Assembly (NCBI RefSeq): GCF_030733685.1
Contig: NZ_JASHIM010000005.1
Location: 62,001 to 126,000 of the forward strand
Reading direction: 5' to 3'
DNA: 64,000 bases
Source of the DNA: Roseovarius sp. MMSF_3281
Lineage (GTDB): Bacteria > Pseudomonadota > Alphaproteobacteria > Rhodobacterales > Rhodobacteraceae
In this document: positions 17,360 to 25,263 of the stretch, one piece after another
Layout: each line of letters opens with the position of its first letter
How positions within the stretch are numbered: position 1 is the first letter of the stretch
Notes under the pieces: model-generated
Seen by the model: only the letters and a program-made list of their open reading frames with translations
Told to the model about the DNA's origin: nothing
The model's database searches: none
Translations under genes and position numbers: made by a program

Positions 17360-17824
17360 TCAGACAAGATAGGGAGAGAGCGTTTCGGGCAGACGAACGC
17401 CCAGTACCCAGACAAATGCCGCGTAACCTACAAGCGTGACAAGCGCGGCGTAGATCGCGACACGCCCAAATGGGCGAATGCCGCAAATCGCAAGGAACGC
17501 GATCTGCATCAGCAGCGTCGGCAAGACGAAACCCAGCCCCAGCGAAAGCGCTCCGATCCAAAGGACGACCACAAATGCCGAGAGGGCAGCGACCTTCCCC
17601 GGCAGGACAAGGGACACATTTTCGGGCGAGGACAGGACAACACGCAGGATCAGCCCTGAGCCGAAAACCATCAGCAAGATCGACAACAGCAGCGGATAGC
17701 TGCGCGACATGGGATCAAATCCACTAGACATGGCTGTGGCCGCAGCACCGAAAACAAAAATGCCCAGACCAACCCAGGTGTCGCTGTGGCCCAACAGGCC
17801 TATCTTACGCGCTTTAGACTTCAT
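17360..17824 (-). CDS. tctB: TTT small membrane subunit (TctB type, cassette 2)
   Basis: This 154-residue protein has four hydrophobic helices. The ATG at 17824 is chosen because GAGGAT precedes it. A longer in-frame extension upstream would run through the terminator hairpin and is rejected. It lies between tctC (55 bases, with hairpin) and tctA (9 bases). The function is assigned from size, topology and operon order. Confidence 0.87.
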   Translation of the reverse strand: MKSKARKIGLLGHSDTWVGLGIFVFGAAATAMSSGFDPMSRSYPLLLSILLMVFGSGLILRVVLSSPENVSLVLPGKVAALSAFVVVLWIGALSLGLGFVLPTLLMQIAFLAICGIRPFGRVAIYAALVTLVGYAAFVWVLGVRLPETLSPYLV

Positions 17825-17840
17825 CGTTATCCTCGACATG

Positions 17841-17867
17841 AAAAAGCCCCCGGCCTGTGCCGGGGGC
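17841..17867 (-). terminator. Rho-independent terminator or attenuator between tctC and tctB
   Basis: Read leftward, a perfect GC-rich stem (GCCCCCGG facing CCGGGGGC across a short CACAGG-type loop) is followed at once by five T residues. It lies just after the tctC stop and before tctB. It probably ends most transcripts after the binding-protein gene and lets a fraction read through, giving excess binding protein over permease. Confidence 0.8.
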
Positions 17868-17879
17868 GTCGATCTAGCC

Positions 17880-18830
17880 TTATTGGCCGAGATCCGTTTC
17901 CTCGATGATCGCCGACGTCTGATCCGCGTAGTTGTTGACCACGAATTCAAAGCCATCCGCGTCGCGGTAAACTGGCACGTAACCGGCCGCCTGCATCTTC
18001 TCGACGTATTCCGGGGTTTCGTAGACCGACTTCATCAGGTCCGACAGCACTTCCACGGCTTCATCCGGCGTGCCCTTCGGCACGGCCCACCCGCGGAATG
18101 TGGCCCAGATCGGAATATCGATCCCGGCTTCCTGGAAGGTCGGCACATCGGGGAAATCCTCGTGACGTTCCTCGGACGCGATCGCGAGGATACGCACACC
18201 GTCGGGGCCAACTTGGTCACTCGCCTCACCCATCGGCCAAAGCGCGGCATCGGCATGGCCTCCAGCAATGGCCTGAACCTGTGCGCCGAACCCTTTGGTA
18301 GGAACATAGGTGAACTCGAGACCAGTTGCGCGCTCGATCGCCAGACCGGACATGTGATGCGACGTGGCAATGCCCGCGACCACGATGTTCAGGCGCTCGT
18401 CCTTAGCCGCAGCAAGAAACTCCTCGGCGGTCTCATAGGGCGAATCCGCCGGAACCGCGATCACCTCGGGGTCCAGGTTATAAAGGGCAACCGGCCGGAA
18501 ATCGGTCACTTCGTACGAGGCACCTTTCATCTGCGGGTTCGTCACGACCGAGCTGGTCATCGCTAGAACAGTGTAACCATCGGCTTTGGCCGTCGCGACG
18601 CTAGTCTGGCCGACGACACCGCCGCCACCGGACCGGTTCACGACATTGATCTCCCCACCTTCGAGGATCGTGTTCGCAGTTTCCGCGATGATGCGAGAGG
18701 TCACATCAACGGAGCCACCGGGATCGAACGGCACAACTAGGTCGATGTTTTTTTCGGGATACGACTGGGCCCAGGCGGACCCTGCCATAACAAGTGCGCT
18801 GAGCGCCGTTGCAAGTGTGAGGTGTTTCAT
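17880..18830 (-). CDS. tctC: TTT-family periplasmic solute-binding protein (TctC type, cassette 2)
   Basis: This 316-residue protein has a signal peptide (HLTLATALSALVMAGSAWA) and the family opening SYPEKNIDLVVPFDPGGSVD. It is the first gene of the leftward operon, facing a divergent LysR regulator. It is predicted to capture a carboxylated ligand in the periplasm. Its sequence is well diverged from the cassette 1 TctC, so the two systems may import different but chemically related ligands. Confidence 0.9.
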   Translation of the reverse strand: MKHLTLATALSALVMAGSAWAQSYPEKNIDLVVPFDPGGSVDVTSRIIAETANTILEGGEINVVNRSGGGGVVGQTSVATAKADGYTVLAMTSSVVTNPQMKGASYEVTDFRPVALYNLDPEVIAVPADSPYETAEEFLAAAKDERLNIVVAGIATSHHMSGLAIERATGLEFTYVPTKGFGAQVQAIAGGHADAALWPMGEASDQVGPDGVRILAIASEERHEDFPDVPTFQEAGIDIPIWATFRGWAVPKGTPDEAVEVLSDLMKSVYETPEYVEKMQAAGYVPVYRDADGFEFVVNNYADQTSAIIEETDLGQ

Positions 18831-18912
18831 ATTTTTCCTTCCCTGTACCTGAAAAATCCCGACAATCCATGCAGGAAGGCCGGCGCATTTGATCAGCGAG
18901 ACTGTTACTTGA

Positions 18913-18935
18913 ATTAAATCTTTTTAAAAATTAAT
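18913..18935. promoter_or_regulatory. AT-rich palindrome in the tctC-lysR gap
   Basis: The 146-bp divergent gap contains a strongly AT-rich 23-base stretch whose ends mirror each other (ATTAA and TTAAT around TTTTTAAAAA). It is 42 bases upstream of the LysR start and about 80 bases from the tctC start. It could be the LysR binding site or a promoter element. The assignment is by position and symmetry only. Confidence 0.35.
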
Positions 18936-18976
18936 AATTTTTGAGAACCCATAAGTTTTTCTTCAGGACTTTCACC

Positions 18977-19852
18977 ATGCGCCCGGATTTGCAGATTGCA
19001 CATCTCAAGACCCTGATCGCGATAGACGAACACGGCAGCTTTACCGCTGCGGCAGACGTCCTCGGCCGGTCCCAGTCAGCCATCACGCAACAAATGCGAA
19101 GCCTAGAGGACGCTGTCGGCAGGCCGGTCTTTATCACCGCCGGGCGTCAAAGAAAGCTGACAGAGGCCGGGCATGCCCTTTTGCGACACGCCCGTGAAAT
19201 CATATCCATGTGTAACCATGCCATTTTGTCCGCAGAGCGCAGCCACGCGTCTGAGATCGTGCGCATCGGCGCGCCGCTGGAAATCGCCAACGCGATCCTC
19301 CCAGGTATTTTACGAGAGTTCGCTCGCCTCCACCCGACCAACCGGGTCATTCTTCAGATCGACCGCAGTCGCGCCCTGATGGAGGCGCTTGAGGATGGAG
19401 GTCTCGATCTGGCCGTTAGCACCTGGCGCCTCGGCAACCGCGAAGGCAAGTTGATCAAGCTGCTGCGGGCTCATTGGGTTGCCGCGCAGGATTGGGAACG
19501 CCCTGACGAAGCCGCCTGGCCTCTGATCCTGACCGACGAGCCCAGCATGTTCCGCCGGATCGGTCTCAACGCATTGGACATGGCCGGCCTGCCCTATTAC
19601 GAGCGCCTGACAACCGCCAGCCCCACCGGCGTGCGTTTCGCGGTCGAAGCGGGGCTGGGTATAACCCCTCGAGCACTGAGCGCCTTTCGGAGCGACGTCA
19701 GGATCCTGGGGCCGGAGTTCGGCCTGCCCGCGCTGCCTCGGGTCTCCTATTACCTGCACCGGTCCAGGGTCAGGTACGGCGACCATATCGAGGCGCTCTA
19801 CGAAATGGCGCTCTCTCATGAAAAGCGCAATCACGGGCCTGCTCCCGGCTAG
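18977..19852 (+). CDS. LysR-family transcriptional regulator
   Basis: This 291-residue regulator starts at the ATG at 18977, with CAGGA nine bases upstream. The N-terminal HTH reads LKTLIAIDEHGSFTAAADVL, then RSQSAITQQMRSLEDAVGR. The rest is the periplasmic-binding-protein-like effector domain, whose C-terminus looks complete. It diverges from the cassette 2 TTT operon and is its probable activator, responding to the imported acid or a breakdown product. It ends 52 bases before the convergent rhodanese gene. Confidence 0.88.
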   Translation: MRPDLQIAHLKTLIAIDEHGSFTAAADVLGRSQSAITQQMRSLEDAVGRPVFITAGRQRKLTEAGHALLRHAREIISMCNHAILSAERSHASEIVRIGAPLEIANAILPGILREFARLHPTNRVILQIDRSRALMEALEDGGLDLAVSTWRLGNREGKLIKLLRAHWVAAQDWERPDEAAWPLILTDEPSMFRRIGLNALDMAGLPYYERLTTASPTGVRFAVEAGLGITPRALSAFRSDVRILGPEFGLPALPRVSYYLHRSRVRYGDHIEALYEMALSHEKRNHGPAPG

Positions 19853-19903
19853 ATCGTTTGCTTGGTGGAAATTCCGTGCGGCACCACACCCACCTCCGCC
19901 CCC

Positions 19904-21475
19904 TCACACATCCGCATGCGCCTTTGTCCGGATGATTTTAAAAGCCCCCCGCTCGCCGAGGTCTAATTGCCGGACAAGGCCGGTTTCCCACTCAAGATAG
20001 CGCCGAGACGCCTCGAGGTTGCCGTCGTGGCGGTCATGGACGAAAAACAGGTAATCAATGGCCTCGTCATCCGCCGGTATTTCAGGGGTGACCTCAATCG
20101 CGCCACCGGCCCGCGTCCACGCCTCCATCCCACCTTCGAGATATCGGCAATCCGCCCGAGTCTCGTCGTCAAGTTCCGACGCAAAGAGTGCCGCGACGCC
20201 AGGATCATCGGCGACGAGCACCACAGATCCCTCGAGCTCCGCCTTGACATCTGCGGCACGTGGCCGGATTGCCCAAAGCGCTCCCGGGATGTGGCCCGCG
20301 CGATAAGCCATACTTGACCGAAGGTCGATAATGGTTGCTAAACGGCCCAGACTCGCCAGTTCGGAACTCGTAATACCGGAAAACTTCTCAGGCGCTGCAG
20401 GGGCCGGGTCCTCGGCTACGAGCTTCAATCCATCCGTGACGATAACTGCATCATGACCTAACTGCCGCAACCAGAATGCCGCCTGCGCTGCGCGAACGCC
20501 GTTGTCGTCGAAGAGCACGATCCGCGCCCGACGCATTGCCACCCATTCATCCGTCGCCTGAACCAGTTGGACGACCGGAGCATGTACAGCCCCAGGCACA
20601 TGACCGGCCGCGAATTCCGCATCCGAACGGACGTCGATCAGGTAGGCATGTTCGTCGCGCCACGCCGGCACCTCCCCAGGGCCTATCGCGGGCAGGTCAT
20701 ACCGGGCGATAAAACGCTCAGCGAACGCGCGTCCTTGCTCCAACTGGTCCGCTGTAAGGTCCGGCAGCGGCACCGCGTCATTGTCGCGGGACAGCTTTCT
20801 GCCCGACAGCGCCCACCCCTGAGTCCCGTTTTCCATTGCATAAACTGGGTTCCGAATACCTGCGTTGATCAGGCTCTGCACGCCGATCAGGCCACGGGTG
20901 CGCCCGGCGCAATGTATGACGATCGGATGATCTTCGGAAAGGCCAAGCGCGGCGAACCGATAGAGCATCTCGCCATTCGGCAGATGTCGCGACCCGGGCA
21001 CCGTCATCTTGCGGTAATCCCGGACGGGCCGGCCGTCGAACAGGCTCAAGCCGCCCTCGTTCTTTTGCAGGTCTTCCAATGCCTCGGCGCTGATCTGTGG
21101 AGTACGTTCCGCCACTTCGACCATTTCGCCCAGAACCTTGCTGGGCACGTTGACCCCTTTGAACGTCCCGTATCCGGCCGCTTGCCACGCGGGCAGACCG
21201 CCGCGAAGAACCGACACGTCTTCATACCCGATACACCCAAGCCGGTCGGCAGCGTACTCGGCGAGACCATCGCCCTCGTCGTACAGATAAATTTCGGCTT
21301 TCCTGTCGGGTAACAGCAGCGGCGCGCGAAATTCTAACCGACTGTACGGACAGTTTGAAGCGAAAAGAAGGTGTCCTTCGCCGTACTGGCCATGCTCTCG
21401 AACATCGATAAGTCCGATCCTCGCATGTGCATCCAGGCGGTCTTTCAGCGCGGTCGCTGAAGCGTATTTGATCAT
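19904..21475 (-). CDS. Four-domain rhodanese-like sulfurtransferase
   Basis: This 523-residue protein consists of four rhodanese folds at about residues 5-105, 128-228, 262-352 and 368-460, plus a 60-residue tail. Only domain 2 keeps a catalytic cysteine (HCAGRTRG, Cys189). The equivalent loops in domains 1, 3 and 4 are YDEGDGLA, FDDNGVRAA and ADDPGVAA, with no cysteine. It probably moves sulfane sulfur from a persulfide to an acceptor through one active site, and the other domains are structural or binding modules. It converges on the lysR gene, so it has its own promoter (on its right). It belongs functionally with the C-S lyase of cassette 2, by inference. Confidence 0.87.
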   Translation of the reverse strand: MIKYASATALKDRLDAHARIGLIDVREHGQYGEGHLLFASNCPYSRLEFRAPLLLPDRKAEIYLYDEGDGLAEYAADRLGCIGYEDVSVLRGGLPAWQAAGYGTFKGVNVPSKVLGEMVEVAERTPQISAEALEDLQKNEGGLSLFDGRPVRDYRKMTVPGSRHLPNGEMLYRFAALGLSEDHPIVIHCAGRTRGLIGVQSLINAGIRNPVYAMENGTQGWALSGRKLSRDNDAVPLPDLTADQLEQGRAFAERFIARYDLPAIGPGEVPAWRDEHAYLIDVRSDAEFAAGHVPGAVHAPVVQLVQATDEWVAMRRARIVLFDDNGVRAAQAAFWLRQLGHDAVIVTDGLKLVAEDPAPAAPEKFSGITSSELASLGRLATIIDLRSSMAYRAGHIPGALWAIRPRAADVKAELEGSVVLVADDPGVAALFASELDDETRADCRYLEGGMEAWTRAGGAIEVTPEIPADDEAIDYLFFVHDRHDGNLEASRRYLEWETGLVRQLDLGERGAFKIIRTKAHADV

Positions 21476-21533
21476 CTGAGCACCCTATGCTTTAAACGCC
21501 TATAGAAAGAACTTGGGAGCATATTAGCTGGAA

Positions 21534-21589
21534 CTGTCGCAAACTTTCTAGTTCTGTTGGTTTTGCGGATATGCCAGCGTTGCCAGATG
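21534..21589 (+). repeat. Solitary IS6-type terminal sequence, copy 2
   Basis: AACTGTCGCAAACTTTCTA followed by GGATATGCCAGCGTTG and CAGATG matches the copy at 10598-10658 in the same orientation with only a few differences. Together the two direct repeats bracket the hydrolase pseudogene and all of cassette 2, about 11 kb. No transposase is attached. Confidence 0.65.
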
Positions 21590-21622
21590 ATTGGCAGGGG
21601 GGTGCGGCGTGATCGATTTCAA

Positions 21623-22345
21623 GGGCTCTGTTGCAAACTTTTCTGAGGCTACAATATGCTTGTTTTATCGTTTCTTTTTTATGCGACCAGGCGGTTTTCG
21701 AGCATAGGTATCGCCTTTGAGAGGGCGCAGGGGCTTAGGCGGAAAGCGCGTTCGATCATGCGGGTTTCGCCGTCGATATCGCCGGTCAGATTGAAGCTGC
21801 GTGATTGCCCCTTATGCAGGGCCCGCATGACTTCAAAACCCTTGATCGTGGCGTAGGCCGATTTCATGGTTTTGAACCCGCGGACCGGGTTGATAAGCTG
21901 CTTCAGCTTCCCGTGGCCCGCCTCCACGACGTTGTTCAGATATTTGACCTGGCGGTGCTGCACATCCTTCGAGCATTTGCCTTCTTGCTTGAGTTCAGCC
22001 AGAGCGGCAGCATAGGTAGGAGCCTTGTCAGTGTTGATCACGCGTGGCTGCTCCCAGCTTTTCAAGCCCTTGAAAGCCTTGCCCAGAAAACGCTTCGCCG
22101 CTTTGGTGTTGCGGGTTGGAGAGAGGTAGAAATCAATCGTATCGCCAAATTTGTCCACGGCCCGGTACAGATAGGCCCACTTGCCGCGCATCTTGATGTA
22201 AGTTTCGTCCATCCGCCAGCTATCGGATCTCGGGCGCCGCCACTGCCACCTCCTTCGTCTTTCGATCTCGGGAGCGTAGTGCTGAACCCAGCGGTAGATC
22301 GTCGAGTGACCGACCCTGTGACCGCGTTCGGCCAGATGAAAACAA
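21623..22345 (-). pseudogene. IS6-family transposase, N-terminus lost
   Basis: The left terminal repeat GGCTCTGTTGCAAA begins at 21624. Reading leftward, the frame from about 22345 to 21679 encodes some 220 residues including RMDETYIKMRGKWAYLYRAV, INTDKAPTYAAALAELK and NNVVEAGHGKLKQLI, so the DDE triad is present. The first 45 or so residues are missing at the right, where the sequence passes directly into a lysR fragment. It is therefore a one-ended remnant. Confidence 0.85.
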
Positions 22346-22352
22346 CTTGGCA

Positions 22353-22596
22353 ATGCCCCTGAACCTGCTTTTTGGCTTCGAGGCCCTGATGGCGGAGCGA
22401 AACGTTACCCGCGCTGCGGCCCGGGTGGGGCGCACCCAACCGGCCATGAGCGGGACTCTCGCCGTCTGCGAGAACTGATGGATGACGAGCTGTTCGTGCG
22501 CACCGCAGACGGACTCAGACCGACACCACGCGCTCATGAACTTCACGAACCCATCAGCAGAGCGTTGGCGCAGATTGAGGCCGCCTTCTCGTTCCG
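22353..22596 (+). pseudogene. LysR-family regulator fragment (HTH part)
   Basis: From the ATG at 22353 the frame reads MPLNLLFGFEALMAERNVTR and continues through AARVGRTQPAMSG, a LysR HTH. After a one-base shift it continues as LRELMDDELFVRTADGLRPT and HELHEPISRALAQIEAAF. The effector domain is gone. It is squeezed between an IS6 remnant and an IS1 remnant, each of which starts within a few bases. It is a relic of a regulator gene destroyed by IS activity. Confidence 0.78.
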
Positions 22597-22605
22597 GGTA
22601 GTGGG

Positions 22606-23430
22606 TCACTTTGAATTTTCCGGCTGACGCTTTTTGTACGGGCCGCGTTTCTTGGGAGCCGGTTCGGCATCATCTACCAGCTTCACAATATCCTCAATAT
22701 CCCAGAGGCGATCCGTCAGGCCCGCTTCCATCGCAGGCGTCACCTTGAGCGTTTGGTGAACCTTGACGAAGTTGTAATACATAAAGTGCAGCGCGACCGC
22801 GTGCATGTGGTTTTCAACCTTCTTGCTGAAACCATTGGTCAGGCGGGTGAAGCGGCGCATGTGCATTCGCATAGTCAGGTTCTGACGTTCGACATGCGAC
22901 GTGCTGACCTTCCCCATGTCAGGGCGACCTTCGACAGCGCGTTTCTTCGTGCCAGTGCATTCGGATGGGGAATACTTCCGATCATGGCCTTTCTGGCCTG
23001 TGGGTTCGCCGTACAGCTTGATAAGCTGGGCGTAGTCCACATCGCCACCGAACGCGCCCTCAACGGCTTCCAGATACGCTTTGTGGCCGTCAGTGGTCAG
23101 CTGTACGCGGTTGGCCAGCCGGGCCGCAGGTCGTCCATGAAGACAATCGCATATTCGCTGTCACGCCCACCGACCATGTAGGACACAATCAGCTTGCTAT
23201 CGCTGTCCAGCGCGGTCCAAGTCCAAGTGTCACCAGCGTGCTCCGGCGCAGCCTTGACGTTCTTCTGCTTGGCGTAGGTGAACGACCAGATTTCATCGCA
23301 TTGGATCACAGATGCCTTGACGTTGCGCACGTTCGCCTCGTGATATTCGGCGCAAGCCTTGCCCGCGTCGATCAGCAGCTTGTTGACCGTGTTCTTAGAC
23401 ACATCAGCGATGCGCGAAGTGGCGCGGCTT
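22606..23430 (-). pseudogene. IS1-family transposase, broken
   Basis: Read leftward, the N-terminal part carries SRIADVSKNTVNKLLIDAGK and VIQCDEIWSFTYAKQKNVKA. The frame shifts between about 23100 and 23040. The C-terminal part carries VSTSHVERQNLTMRMHMRRF and HFMYYNFVKVHQTLKVTPAM. These are hallmarks of the alphaproteobacterial IS1-like group. The extreme N-terminus is missing where the sequence joins an unrelated gene fragment near 23430. Confidence 0.83.
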
Positions 23431-23434
23431 CTGA

Positions 23435-23602
23435 CCGTTCCTCTGGCGTTAGCGAGCGCGCCTTCGCCTTTCCGCCTTTCACGCCACCTTTGCGCTGCCC
23501 TGACGTGTCAGGCTTATATTCAGGCTCGTCACCCGTCGCCGCGTCCACAATGAACTTGGCCAACTGGTTCGCGTCTCTGGGTCTCTTGGGTTTGTCTGTC
23601 AT
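23435..23602 (-). pseudogene. Small basic conserved protein, 5' fragment
   Basis: From the start at 23602 the frame reads MTDKPKRPRDANQLAKFIVD and continues through KGGKAKARSLTPEERSE. This matches a small lysine-rich conserved bacterial protein (histone H1-like or RNA-binding annotation, about 70-80 residues) whose usual C-terminal alanine/lysine tail is replaced here by IS1 sequence. Its function is not known. It is the 5' part of a gene cut by the IS1 remnant. Confidence 0.6.
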
Positions 23603-23879
23603 GCACTTAATATGGGGCCAGATGCGACCCGGTGCAAATCAAAGGTTCGCGCGGGCCTAGTTTTCAAAGTGACCCACTACCAGGGATTTTCTACGCAGAG
23701 CGCCCAACAGAGTTACGCACAGATCTTGAGTTTGGATCATGCCCCACCGGGTGGTGTAAGAGGCCGCGCGCGGAGCCCCCGGCATAGCGCAGCGCGCGGC
23801 CGGTGGTGATGCTGGCGCCAACGTCGATCTTCGGCAAAGGTTTGGGCTGCGAGACTCGAAACCAAAGACGGAGATGACG

Positions 23880-23914
23880 ATGACCAATGAGAGAATGGCA
23901 CTGCTTGAGCTGGT
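23880..23914 (+). pseudogene. IS256-family transposase, N-terminal scrap
   Basis: The first dozen codons (MTNERMALLELV) match the usual start of alphaproteobacterial IS256-family transposases. The match ends about 20 bases before an IS6-type terminal repeat. The 180 bases to the left could be the IS256 left end but show nothing decisive. This is a very short match, so the call is tentative. Confidence 0.45.
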
Positions 23915-23930
23915 TCTGCACTCCCAGATA

Positions 23931-23947
23931 AAGTTTGCGACAGAACC
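23931..23947 (-). repeat. IS6-type terminal repeat (outer end at 23947)
   Basis: Read leftward, GGTTCTGTCGCAAACTT is an IS6-family terminal repeat that starts at 23947. It interrupts the gene that begins at 24000. It resembles the ends of the intact element at 35.7 kb more than the GGCTCTGTTGCAAA end at 21.6 kb, so it came from a different IS6 insertion. Confidence 0.7.
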
Positions 23948-24000
23948 ACGGGAAGGCCCCCAAGGGCCAACCCGTTCAGGATGAAATTTCTGCGTTTCAT
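23948..24000 (-). pseudogene. Tat-type signal peptide stub of a truncated exported protein
   Basis: From an ATG at 24000, seven bases after the L,D-transpeptidase stop, the frame reads MKRRNFILNGLALGGLPVV and then runs straight into an IS6 terminal repeat. The twin-arginine-like start and hydrophobic stretch look like the beginning of an exported protein. It was evidently the last gene of the redox/L,D-transpeptidase operon before the IS6 insertion. What followed is lost. Confidence 0.6.
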
Positions 24001-24007
24001 GGCTGTT

Positions 24008-24562
24008 TCAGACCAGACGGACCTGTGTTCCGACGGGGCACAGGCTGTAAAGTTCCTCGATCATCTCGTTGTACAACCCGATGCAACCGTCCGAAGATTT
24101 CCTCCCGATTTTCCGCGTATCATGGGTGCCATGGATCAGATAGGCAGGCCAGGACAAGTACAACGCATGTGTCCCGAGCGGATTGTCCGGTCCCGGAGGC
24201 ATGTAGTGCAGGTCCGGATTGCGCTCCATCATGGATTGTGTGGGCGTCCAGTCAGGGCCAATGCGCTTCCGCACGATACGTGTGTAGCCGCGTTTGGTCA
24301 GTTCTTCGGTCATCGGCACCGATGTGGGGAAGATACGATAATCTGTTCCGTCATGGTTCCAGTAGTGGAGCGCGCGCGACACGGTGTCCGCGACGATTGT
24401 CGCCTTGCCCAGACTGTCGAAATGATCGCGCCAGTCTTGCATCTCGAAGCTTGATGTATTCCGGATGGCCGTCCGCGCAAGAGCCAGCGACGGGGCTGCG
24501 AGGCCCGCTCCGGTTGCGAGGCCGAGCGCGAGTGCGCGACGACGGGTCAGGAGGTGTTTCAT
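24008..24562 (-). CDS. L,D-transpeptidase (YkuD family), Tat-type signal
   Basis: This 184-residue exported protein starts with MKHLLTRRRALALGLATGAG, a twin-arginine-like leader ending near ALA-R30. The YkuD catalytic region has HGTHD at residues 144-148 and SSDGC with Cys160, followed by LYNEM. The enzyme forms 3-3 cross-links in peptidoglycan or attaches proteins to it, using its cysteine in the periplasm. It is downstream of dsbA/tlpA/dsbD-type genes, and a PmrA-type box lies 63-79 bases upstream. The redox genes may keep its catalytic cysteine reduced. The family call is firm; the cross-link type is inferred. Confidence 0.9.
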   Translation of the reverse strand: MKHLLTRRRALALGLATGAGLAAPSLALARTAIRNTSSFEMQDWRDHFDSLGKATIVADTVSRALHYWNHDGTDYRIFPTSVPMTEELTKRGYTRIVRKRIGPDWTPTQSMMERNPDLHYMPPGPDNPLGTHALYLSWPAYLIHGTHDTRKIGRKSSDGCIGLYNEMIEELYSLCPVGTQVRLV

Positions 24563-24624
24563 CGGGATTTCCTTTTCCTGCGAGTTGAGGTTTCGGGCGG
24601 ATAGGGGCCACGTGGCAGCCGCAG

Positions 24625-24641
24625 CTTAAATGGCGCTTAAG
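24625..24641. promoter_or_regulatory. PmrA-type box upstream of the L,D-transpeptidase gene
   Basis: CTTAAA-TGGCG-CTTAAG on the + strand (CTTAAG-N5-TTTAAG on the coding strand) fits the YTTAAK-N5-YTTAAK pattern of PmrA/QseB-type response regulators. It overlaps the stop codon of the dsbA-like gene and lies 63 bases from the L,D-transpeptidase start. It could give that gene its own inducible promoter. Confidence 0.6.
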
Positions 24642-25263
24642 ACTCTGCACGGGCTTTTGCGATGGCATCGACCAGGGTCTGACGCCCTTGCGCGCCGCTG
24701 TAGAGCGTCTTTTCGATGGCAAAGCCGGGTGTTCCTCGGAAACCGAGCGCGACGGCCTGGTAGTCATTGCGACTCAGCAGGCCATCCCAAGTATCGCGCT
24801 CGGCCTTATAGGTTTCGTCGGCCTTATCCACGTCAATAATCGCGCCGACCGTGGATTCCACGTCTTCGATGCTCAGACGAGCGTCGGTGGCCATGAGTGC
24901 CCCATGTACTTCCTCGTAGGCGCCTAGTGAAACGGCGCCAAGAGAAAGCTGGGCTGCTCTGACCGAAGGGGCGCCGAACAACGGCCAGTCTTTCATAATG
25001 AGACGCACATTTCCGTCCTCGGCCACAAGATCCTTCAACATGGGGTGCATCCGTTTGCAGAAGGGGCACTGATAGTCGAAGTATTCAACCAGCGTGACAT
25101 CGCCATCAGGGTTGCCCTGCACCGGTGCATCGGGGTCGTTTAGGACGGCATCAACCGTTAATTTTTGCGCTTGGCCAGTTTGGGGCCAGAAGGCAATGGT
25201 ACCGGCCCCCATAATCAGGCTGCCGGTACCGGCCATGATCAGGTTGCGTCGTGTTAGGATCAT
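24637..25263 (-). CDS. DsbA/ScsC-like periplasmic thioredoxin-fold protein
   Basis: This 208-residue exported protein begins with LTRRNLIMAGTGSLIMGAG, a Tat-like leader. The active site CPFC is at residues 66-69 (YFDYQCPFCKRMHP), and a DsbA-type helical insert and a GTPGF cis-proline loop (near residue 185) follow. It is the right length for ScsC/DsbA-like proteins (about 207). It overlaps the upstream TlpA-fusion gene by four bases. It likely forms or isomerises disulfides in the periplasm, and DsbD may supply reducing power. Oxidase versus isomerase cannot be decided here. Confidence 0.9.
   Translation of the reverse strand: MILTRRNLIMAGTGSLIMGAGTIAFWPQTGQAQKLTVDAVLNDPDAPVQGNPDGDVTLVEYFDYQCPFCKRMHPMLKDLVAEDGNVRLIMKDWPLFGAPSVRAAQLSLGAVSLGAYEEVHGALMATDARLSIEDVESTVGAIIDVDKADETYKAERDTWDGLLSRNDYQAVALGFRGTPGFAIEKTLYSGAQGRQTLVDAIAKARAES

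Noticed and set aside
21623..23947. One IS6 composite element spanning 21.6-23.9 kb
   Set aside because: The two IS6-type ends differ in sequence (GGCTCTGTTGCAAA versus GGTTCTGTCGCAAA) and the material between them is unrelated fragments, so they come from separate insertions.
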